The position numbers were made by a program, and so were the translations under genes. A DNA stretch of 5,431 nucleotides from an uncultured Hymenobacter sp. (GTDB lineage: Bacteria > Bacteroidota > Bacteroidia > Cytophagales > Hymenobacteraceae), in NCBI GenBank assembly GCA_937871705.1, contig CALMOO010000822.1, positions 1 to 5,431 on the forward strand, read 5' to 3'. Position 1 is the first letter of the stretch, and every line of letters starts with the position of its first letter. Shown here piece after piece: positions 1-5,431 of this stretch. The notes under the pieces are model-generated. The model was not told where the DNA came from. It did no database searches and saw only the letters and a list, made by a program, of their open reading frames with translations.

Positions 1-1931
1 ACCCGGAGGCGCACCGCCCCGTGACTGAGCCCACCGACCTGCTTGGAAAGTTGCGCTTTAAGCTGCTGGCCCCCAAGATTTCGCCTTACGACCAGCTGAT
101 GACGCCGGCTTACAAAGCCAGCCTCACGGCCCCTACCCTGGCCGAAACGACTACTCGCGTGATGGCGGCCTATAAAGCCAATACGTCTAACCCCGTCTAT
201 AAGCTTATCAACACAACGAAAGACCCGCTATTTTCGGATTCGGCGGTGCTGACTGCGGTGGCTTCACGCGTGAAAGACAGTGACTTGCTACGCATCGATT
301 ACACCGCCAAAGACCCATATGTGTGCCAGAAGACACTGGAAATTCTGACCCAGGTATTTATTCGGAAGCACAAAGAGCTTTTTGCCGGCCAGAACGAGTC
401 AGTTATCAGATACTTCACGCAGTCGAGCCAGAAAGCTTACGAGCGCTTGCAGCAGGCCGAGCAGAAGCTGCTGGCCTTCCAGCAGAAGCACAACATTGCT
501 GACTACGACAAGCAGTTGACCTCGTCAACCGATGAGCGCCAGGCAGCTACCGACAAGCTTAATGATATCGAGATGCAGGTTGCGAGCACAAACTCGTCGC
601 TGAAATCGGTAGAAAGTACGCTAGACAAGCGTGGCGAGTCAATCGCGACTAACCAAGAAATTGTACGGCTACGTGACCGGCTCTCAACACTCACTAGCCA
701 GGCTTCAGAGTTGGAAATTATGGCTAAAGACCAACCAACTCCAGCCAATACAACGCGCTTAGCGGCCGTGCGGCAAGAACTGGCCCAGGTAACTAAGAAG
801 CTGGATGATGACGTGAACACTAACTACACAGTTTCTCGCTCGACCTCGGGTGTGGTAGTGAAAGACCTATTGAGTGGCTATTCGAAGAGTACCGTCTCGG
901 CGGCTGAACTCAAGAGTCAGCTTGCCCTGATGCGTAAGCAAAAGGCCGAAGCTGCTAACGAGTACAACAAACTAGTGCCGCTAAGTGCTGAAGTTCGCAA
1001 GATTCGGCGTGAGGTGGAAGTGGCTGAGAAAGACTATCTATCGCAGTCAGAAGGCCTGAAAGAAAGCAAACTTTCGCAGCAAAACGTGCGTCTTTCCTCA
1101 CAATTGAGCGTGGTGGACCCACCCTACGTACCATCAAGCGCCAGTGGCTCGAAGCTGATGCTGCTGTTGATAGGCGGCTTTTTGGGCTCGTTTTTGCTGA
1201 CGGGTGCGGGCGTAGTAGCTACGGGCATGCTCGATAGCGCGCTGCAAAACCCTGAGCACGCAGCCAAAATCACGACTTTCCCTGTGGCGGGCATTATCCC
1301 TAAAGTGACGGGCCACGACCCGCTGCAGCTCGAAACTACGAAGCGTGCCGAAGACCACCTGGCTCGGCAGTTGCTCTTGAAGTTTCAGCAGAAAACCCAG
1401 ACCGACAAGCCCTTCACTATTGGGGTGCTCAGCAGCCAGAGCGGCGAAGGCAAAACGGAAGTTTGCTGCAACTTAGCAGCCAGCCTCAACGAGATGGACA
1501 TCAACACGCTGAGTTTGTTTCCGAACGACCACACGTTCCAGATTATCCCGAACGGCGACACTATGTTCTATTCGCCTTTGCAAGGCGTGACCAAGGGCAT
1601 CACTGTGGCTGACCTCACCGAAAAGCACGTGCCAAACAACTCGGTGGTTATCGTCGAGTTTCCGGCAGTGCTCGAAACGGCCTACCCTGCTTCGTTGCTT
1701 AAGGACCTTGACTTGATATTAGTAGCAGTGCGGGCCGAGCGCTCTTGGCTGCCAGCCGATAAATCAGTGTTCAAAAATATTCAGGCCGTTACGAAAGCGC
1801 CTATTGAGCTGGTGCTCAACGGCGTGTTGCCCGAATATGTGGCCGAGTTTATTGGTGCTCGCACGCGGCCGGTTTCGTCGGTCTACACGCCGGCCCTACC
1901 CCCCCACGCGCCGCAGCCTTTGCTGAACTAA
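1..1931 (+). CDS. Wzz/GumC/Wzc-like polysaccharide co-polymerase with degenerate BY-kinase-like domain (5' partial)
   Basis: This is an inner-membrane chain-length and export protein of EPS/capsule synthesis, cut by the left window edge. The frame is open from base 3. The first possible start, GTG at 21, is unlikely to be the real one, because the usual N-terminal membrane helix and the start of the Wzz domain would be missing. Numbering from that GTG (636 residues): residues 1-115 resemble the later part of a Wzz periplasmic domain; about 120-235 and 285-365 are polar, Q/K/E-rich, probably coiled coil; a proline-containing segment (DPPYVP) precedes the second membrane helix at about 379-404. 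A cytoplasmic P-loop domain follows. Its Walker A is SSQSGEGKTE (471-480, Lys478). The Walker A' position reads LSLFPND (497-503) instead of an acidic LLIDADLR-type motif, and Walker B reads VVIVEFP (542-548) instead of an LIDTPP-type motif. The tail has only scattered tyrosines, so tyrosine autokinase activity is doubtful. TAA at 1929-1931 is followed 30 bases later by the polymerase gene. The family call is firm; kinase activity is not supported. Confidence 0.9.
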   Translation, partial: PEAHRPVTEPTDLLGKLRFKLLAPKISPYDQLMTPAYKASLTAPTLAETTTRVMAAYKANTSNPVYKLINTTKDPLFSDSAVLTAVASRVKDSDLLRIDYTAKDPYVCQKTLEILTQVFIRKHKELFAGQNESVIRYFTQSSQKAYERLQQAEQKLLAFQQKHNIADYDKQLTSSTDERQAATDKLNDIEMQVASTNSSLKSVESTLDKRGESIATNQEIVRLRDRLSTLTSQASELEIMAKDQPTPANTTRLAAVRQELAQVTKKLDDDVNTNYTVSRSTSGVVVKDLLSGYSKSTVSAAELKSQLALMRKQKAEAANEYNKLVPLSAEVRKIRREVEVAEKDYLSQSEGLKESKLSQQNVRLSSQLSVVDPPYVPSSASGSKLMLLLIGGFLGSFLLTGAGVVATGMLDSALQNPEHAAKITTFPVAGIIPKVTGHDPLQLETTKRAEDHLARQLLLKFQQKTQTDKPFTIGVLSSQSGEGKTEVCCNLAASLNEMDINTLSLFPNDHTFQIIPNGDTMFYSPLQGVTKGITVADLTEKHVPNNSVVIVEFPAVLETAYPASLLKDLDLILVAVRAERSWLPADKSVFKNIQAVTKAPIELVLNGVLPEYVAEFIGARTRPVSSVYTPALPPHAPQPLLN

Positions 1932-1961
1932 GGCGAGCCCGTCAATTAAGAGTACTACCTA

Positions 1962-3401
1962 GTGAATCCTTCTTTTGAGTTAAAACCCAAAACGCTGCTC
2001 TTGCCGCTGGGCGTGTTGCTGGCCATCTTGCTGGGCTGGCTCACGGCTCAGGAAGGAATGACTGTGCCCGGCTTGTTAATTGCGGTGGCTTTTGCGGTGC
2101 CGTTTCTCATCGCACTGTTTACCAACCCACGCATCGGGATTATTGCGGTGCTGATTTACTGCTTCCTGCTGTTCGTGACGCGTGAGCTAGGCGGCAGCTT
2201 CCCCTACGGCATGCTCGTAGATGGCATTTTGGTGATGACGTGGGTGGCGGTGGCTTTTCAGCACGACCGCTACAATTGGAACAACATTAAGAATGACTTG
2301 TCGCTGCTGGGTCTTATCTGGTTCAGCATCACGGTGTTGCAAATTGCTAACCCGGCCGGGGCCAGCATTGCCGGCTGGTTTCAGGAGATGCGTAGCGCGG
2401 CGCTCTACTGGTTTATGGTTGTGCCCTTGGCCTTTCTGATTTTCAACCAGCGGAAAGACCTCAACCTGTTTCTGTTTTTGATAATTGGCCTATCGGTGGT
2501 GGGGGCCATCAACGGCCTGAAGCAGCTTTACATCGGCCTGACGCCGGGCGAGCAGGCTTTTCTAAACGAAAACACCAAAACGCATTTACTTTGGGGCAAG
2601 CTCCGGGTATTCTCGTTTTACAGTGATGCCGGCCAATTTGGTGCTTCTCAGGCGCATATCGCTCTCATCGCTATCATTCTAGCGCTGGGCCCTTTCAAGC
2701 CGTGGAAGCGGTTGCTACTGGCCGCCGCAGCGGGTATCTTGCTGGTGGGTATGTTGATTTCGGGTACTCGCGGTGCGCTATTTGCCCTCATGGTGGGCAT
2801 TGCCGTAGCGCTGCTGGTTAGCAAGAATATCAAGGTCTTCATCCTGGGTTCGATGATGGCGCTGGCTGGCTTTGGGGTGCTTAAATACACCCGCATTGGC
2901 GATAGCAACTACAATATCTACCGGATGCGGACGGCGCTCGACCCCAACGATGCCTCCTTCAACGTGCGCCTGCAAAACCAGCTTACTCTGCGTAACTACT
3001 TGGCCACCCGGCCATTCGGAGGGGGGGTAGGCGTTATCGGCAACTCGGGCATTAAGTACAACTCCGATAAGTTTCTCTCGACTGTGCCACCCGATAGCTA
3101 CTGGGTGAAAATATGGGCCATGTACGGCATTGTCGGCTTTGTTATTTGGATAGGCATCGAGCTCTACATCTTAGGCAAGTGCTGCGGCATCGTCTGGAAT
3201 ATCCGCGACCCGGCTCTCAAAACCAAGTTATTGGCTCTTACGGCAGGCTTCGCCGGCAGCCTGATTTCTAGCTATGGCAACGAGGTTATCAACTTCATGC
3301 CCTCGGCCATTATCGTGTACCTATCGTGGGCTTTTGTCTTTCGTGGGCCGCAACTCGATAGCGAGCCAGAGACGTCTGCTGCCGTACTGCCGGCTTCTTA
3401 A
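1962..3401 (+). CDS. O-antigen ligase / Wzy-type polysaccharide polymerase family membrane protein
   Basis: This is a complete 479-residue polytopic inner-membrane protein, probably joining lipid-linked repeat units (Wzy-like) or transferring a finished glycan to an acceptor (WaaL-like) in the periplasm. By eye there are about 12-14 hydrophobic helices: roughly 11-30, 33-54, 58-76, 82-100, 113-131, 143-162, 167-190, 227-244, 249-268, 271-289, 291-309, 382-410, 422-440 and 446-463. The SGTRGAL motif (267-273, Arg270) and the long hydrophilic loop at about 310-380, with an S-x-x-x-R element (Ser332, Arg336) and RPFGGGVG (350-357), match the Wzy_C/O-antigen ligase family pattern. The start is GTG at 1962: an in-frame TAA at 1947 prevents any upstream extension, and the first helix begins about ten residues later. 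No clear Shine-Dalgarno sequence is visible. The gene sits 30 bases after the co-polymerase and 12 bases before a glycosyltransferase, so co-transcription is likely. Sequence alone cannot separate polymerase from ligase; the co-polymerase neighbour favours polymerase. Confidence 0.88.
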   Translation: MNPSFELKPKTLLLPLGVLLAILLGWLTAQEGMTVPGLLIAVAFAVPFLIALFTNPRIGIIAVLIYCFLLFVTRELGGSFPYGMLVDGILVMTWVAVAFQHDRYNWNNIKNDLSLLGLIWFSITVLQIANPAGASIAGWFQEMRSAALYWFMVVPLAFLIFNQRKDLNLFLFLIIGLSVVGAINGLKQLYIGLTPGEQAFLNENTKTHLLWGKLRVFSFYSDAGQFGASQAHIALIAIILALGPFKPWKRLLLAAAAGILLVGMLISGTRGALFALMVGIAVALLVSKNIKVFILGSMMALAGFGVLKYTRIGDSNYNIYRMRTALDPNDASFNVRLQNQLTLRNYLATRPFGGGVGVIGNSGIKYNSDKFLSTVPPDSYWVKIWAMYGIVGFVIWIGIELYILGKCCGIVWNIRDPALKTKLLALTAGFAGSLISSYGNEVINFMPSAIIVYLSWAFVFRGPQLDSEPETSAAVLPAS

Positions 3402-3413
3402 GCTTTTGACCTT

Positions 3414-4304
3414 ATGGCTCTGCCCCTAGTATCTGTTATCTCTGTCAACTACAACCAAGCGCAGCTCACCTGCGATATGGTAGCGTCGTTGCTGAGCACT
3501 ACCTACCCACGCCTCGAAATAATCGTGGTTGATAACGCCTCGCCTACTGATAACCCCGACGTAATAACGGAGCGCTACCCCCAGGTAAAGCTCATTAAAT
3601 CGGCTAAGAACCTGGGCTTTGCGGGCGGCAACAACCTCGGCATTGCCGAAGCGAAAGGCGACTACCTACTGTTTTTGAATAACGATACTGAAGTGTCGCC
3701 TACTTTTTTGGAGCCGCTGGTGCAGTTATTTGAGCAGAACCCCAAAGCTGGTATTGCTTCGCCAAAAATCATTTTTTACGGCACCGATAATGTCATCCAA
3801 TACGCTGGTTCAGAAGGTATTAATACTTGGACTGGCCGCAGCGTAACGGTTGGCTACGGCGAAGCCGACCAAGGCCAACACAACCACTCGCAGGCTACTC
3901 AGCTCGCCGATGGCGCTGCCATGATGGTGCCGCGCCGCGTTATTGACGCAGTAGGCGTCATGCCCGAGCTGTATTTCCTTTATTATGAGGAGCTTGATTG
4001 GTGCGAGATTATCAAGCGCGGCGGTTATAGCTGCCACTACGTAGCCGAGTCGACCATCTACCACAAGGAGTCGATGTCGGTGGGCAAGTCTTCGGTGCTG
4101 AAGACATATTACATGAACCGCAACCGCCTGCTGTTCATTCGGCGCAACTTTAGCGGCTGGTCGCGCTGGACCAGCGCCCTGGTGTTTCTCGGGGCAGCCG
4201 TACCCAAGAAGGCCGTACAGTTTTCGCTGCAGCGCGAGTGGCAGCATCTGCGAGCCCTGGGCCGCGGCCTGCGCTGGAATCTGCAACACGCTAGCCAGTC
4301 CTAA
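3414..4304 (+). CDS. Glycosyltransferase family 2, rhamnosyltransferase (WbbL)-like
   Basis: This complete 296-residue protein is an inverting GT-A fold glycosyltransferase, expected to add one sugar from a nucleotide-sugar donor to the growing lipid-linked repeat unit on the cytoplasmic face of the inner membrane. It opens with the typical GT2 strand VSVISVNYN (5-13). The nucleotide-binding VDNAS follows (Asp40), then the NLGFAGGNN segment common in rhamnosyltransferase-like members. NNDTE (89-93) fills the DxD metal-binding place, ADGAAMMV is the acceptor-side strand, and YYEELDW (190-196) carries the probable catalytic acidic residues. Near the C-terminus, WTSALVFLGAAVP (about 252-264) is hydrophobic and is followed by a basic stretch, suggesting peripheral membrane contact. 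The length is normal for this subgroup. ATG at 3414 lies 12 bases after the polymerase stop and places the first beta-strand correctly. Donor and acceptor cannot be read from the sequence; rhamnose is only the subgroup's best-known donor. Confidence 0.92.
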   Translation: MALPLVSVISVNYNQAQLTCDMVASLLSTTYPRLEIIVVDNASPTDNPDVITERYPQVKLIKSAKNLGFAGGNNLGIAEAKGDYLLFLNNDTEVSPTFLEPLVQLFEQNPKAGIASPKIIFYGTDNVIQYAGSEGINTWTGRSVTVGYGEADQGQHNHSQATQLADGAAMMVPRRVIDAVGVMPELYFLYYEELDWCEIIKRGGYSCHYVAESTIYHKESMSVGKSSVLKTYYMNRNRLLFIRRNFSGWSRWTSALVFLGAAVPKKAVQFSLQREWQHLRALGRGLRWNLQHASQS

Positions 4305-4335
4305 GCGCTACTCAGCGGCTAACCTACTCTTTTCT

Positions 4336-5431
4336 ATGCATCTGCTTCTTACTGTACTAGACTATCTACTTTATCTGGTCGGCATTTTTTTGCTGCTCAA
4401 CTGTGTCTACCTGCTGTTTTTTTCGCTGATAGGTCACCGTCGAATTTCACTGGTGCCGCAGCCTGGCGCTAAAGCCCAATCGGCCCGCCGCATATGCGTG
4501 CTGATTCCGGCTTACCGCGAAGACGCCGTTATCTTGGATACAGCCCGCCAGGCCGTAGCACATGCTTACGAGGGGGTAGCGCAGGTAGTCGTCGTGGCCG
4601 ATGGCCTGCAGCCCCAGACCCTGAGTACATTGCGCCAGATGGGCGCCGGCGTGGTTGAAGTAAATTTCGAGCGCAGCACCAAAGGCAAGGCCCTTTTGCA
4701 TGCCCTGTCGGTGCTACCCCCCACTGCTTACGACGTAGCGGTGGTGCTCGACGCCGATAACATTATGGGCACGGGTTGCCTGAATAGCATCAACGCCGCC
4801 TTCAACGCCGGCTACCGGGTGGTGCAAACTCACCGCACGGCCAAAAACCAGGGTACGGCCTTTGCCTTTCTAGATGCGTGCAACGAGGAAATCAACAACC
4901 ACATCTACCGGCAGGGGCCAGCAGCGCTGGGCATGTCGGCGGCGCTGATTGGCTCAGGCATGGCCTTCGACTATGGCTACTTGCGGCAGTTGCTCACGGG
5001 CATAGGCGAAACGGTGGGCGAAGACAAGGAGTTGGATTTCCGAATTGCCCGCGACGGCTACAAAATCGCGTATCTCGACCGGGTGTATACTTACGACGAG
5101 AAGATTGAGAATGCGCAGGTCTTCACGCAGCAGCGCACACGCTGGCTGGCTTCGCAAATCGAGTTTTTAAAGAAGTACGCCGGCGAAGGCGTGCGGCAGT
5201 TGGTGAAGTTCGGCAATGTCGAGTTTTTCCACAAGGCGCTGCAAACTTTCCTAGTGCCACGCAGCCTGCTCATGGGTGTGCTAGGGCTGTTTTTTCTGGC
5301 GTCACTGGTATTGCCGGTGGGCCCACCGGTGCTGTTCTGGGTGGGGCTGCTGCTGGCGCTGGGCGCGGCGCTGTTCATCGCGCTGCCGGGCCGTCTCTAT
5401 AATCGGCAGTTGGTGCAAGCCCTGCTGCGCT
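4336..5431 (+). CDS. Membrane-anchored processive-type glycosyltransferase family 2 with QxxRW motif (3' partial)
   Basis: This gene starts at ATG 4336 and stays open for 365 codons to the window edge, so its C-terminus is missing. The protein begins with a hydrophobic anchor (about residues 3-32), then a GT2 catalytic domain opening with ICVLIPAYRE. All processive-GT2 signatures are present in order: VADG (Asp89), TKGKAL (115-120), DADN (139-142, the DxD metal site), GED (228-230, probable catalytic base Asp230) and QQRTRW (265-270, a QxxRW motif). Two hydrophobic segments follow, at about 310-328 and 331-352, and the frame is still open afterwards. This topology recalls IcaA/hyaluronan synthase/BcsA-type enzymes, which polymerise a sugar and thread the chain through the membrane. 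Some QxxRW proteins in EPS clusters may add single sugars instead, so processivity is an inference. The gene lies 31 bases after the preceding glycosyltransferase, in the same direction. Sugar donor unknown. A size of about 380-420 residues would be usual for this topology, so the stop probably lies soon after the edge. Confidence 0.9.
   Translation, partial: MHLLLTVLDYLLYLVGIFLLLNCVYLLFFSLIGHRRISLVPQPGAKAQSARRICVLIPAYREDAVILDTARQAVAHAYEGVAQVVVVADGLQPQTLSTLRQMGAGVVEVNFERSTKGKALLHALSVLPPTAYDVAVVLDADNIMGTGCLNSINAAFNAGYRVVQTHRTAKNQGTAFAFLDACNEEINNHIYRQGPAALGMSAALIGSGMAFDYGYLRQLLTGIGETVGEDKELDFRIARDGYKIAYLDRVYTYDEKIENAQVFTQQRTRWLASQIEFLKKYAGEGVRQLVKFGNVEFFHKALQTFLVPRSLLMGVLGLFFLASLVLPVGPPVLFWVGLLLALGAALFIALPGRLYNRQLVQALLR

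Larger units (their letters stand above)
1..5431 (+). other. Part of an EPS/capsule biosynthesis operon
   Basis: Four same-strand genes with gaps of 30, 12 and 31 bases encode a co-polymerase, a polymerase/ligase and two GT2 transferases. None of the gaps holds a recognisable Bacteroidota promoter (TTTG with TAnnTTTG) or a terminator hairpin, so a single transcript is the simplest reading. The promoter and the rest of the cluster (exporter, flippase, initiating transferase) must lie outside the window if present. Both ends of the operon are cut. Confidence 0.7.

Noticed and set aside
503..820. Open reading frame on the - strand under the co-polymerase gene
   Set aside because: The translation is low-complexity and Ser-rich, without a recognisable domain. 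It mirrors the coiled-coil coding region on the + strand, which has clear homology features.
2353..2381. Imperfect inverted repeat around CCAGC...GCTGG in the polymerase gene
   Set aside because: The arms are short, lie inside the coding region of a membrane helix, and have no T-run. Such repeats are expected by chance in GC-rich coding DNA.
3810..4289. 159-codon open frame on the - strand under the WbbL-like transferase gene
   Set aside because: It is antisense to strongly conserved GT2 motifs on the + strand, and its product is Ala/His/Gln-rich with no known fold. It is a shadow of GC-rich codons.
4305..4335. 31-base gap searched for a promoter or terminator between the two glycosyltransferase genes
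   Set aside because: No TAnnTTTG-type element, stable hairpin or Shine-Dalgarno sequence was found; it reads as a plain intercistronic spacer.
4447..4701. Open frame on the - strand opposite the QxxRW transferase
   Set aside because: The + strand frame here carries the anchor, VADG and TKGKAL motifs in unbroken order, so the antisense frame is a by-product.
4878..5108. 76-codon + strand frame inside the QxxRW transferase, in another frame
   Set aside because: The product is His/Arg/Gly-rich with no domain, and it lies inside a gene whose own frame encodes the GED motif and neighbouring conserved segments.
5091..5378. 95-codon - strand frame near the right edge
   Set aside because: Ser/Thr/Asn-rich translation opposite the QxxRW motif and membrane segments of the + strand gene; no independent support.

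Overview
The window looks like a slice of an exopolysaccharide or capsule (EPS) biosynthesis operon from a GC-rich member of the Bacteroidota. A Hymenobacter-like cytophagal bacterium is my best guess. This rests on the style of the proteins (a GumC/Wzc-type protein with a weakly conserved C-terminal ATPase domain, and an O-antigen ligase/polymerase family protein), on the GC-leaning codon use, and on the lack of clear Shine-Dalgarno sequences before the three internal starts, which is normal in this phylum. The genus is an inference and cannot be proved from this window.

Four genes lie head to tail on the + strand, with gaps of only 30, 12 and 31 bases. (1) 1-1931 is the 3' part of a Wzz/GumC/Wzc-like polysaccharide co-polymerase; its N-terminus, with the first membrane helix, lies upstream of the window. 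(2) 1962-3401 is a complete polytopic O-antigen ligase/Wzy-type polymerase. (3) 3414-4304 is a complete GT2 glycosyltransferase of the rhamnosyltransferase (WbbL-like) type. (4) 4336 to the window end is a membrane-anchored GT2 with the D, DxD, ED and QxxRW motifs of processive (BcsA/IcaA/HAS-like) enzymes; it runs off the right edge with no stop. No strand switch, RNA gene, mobile element, CRISPR array, convincing promoter or terminator was seen. No stretch longer than 31 bases lacks a gene.

Together the genes fit a Wzx/Wzy-type pathway. Glycosyltransferases build a lipid-linked repeat unit at the inner face of the inner membrane, the polytopic protein polymerises or ligates the units in the periplasm, and the co-polymerase sets chain length and couples to export. 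The flippase, initiating phosphoglycosyltransferase and outer-membrane exporter are not in view. The points most worth a second look are the eroded ATPase/kinase domain of the first gene (Walker A kept, Walker A' and B altered, no C-terminal tyrosine cluster) and the presence of a processive-looking QxxRW transferase beside a Wzy-type polymerase.
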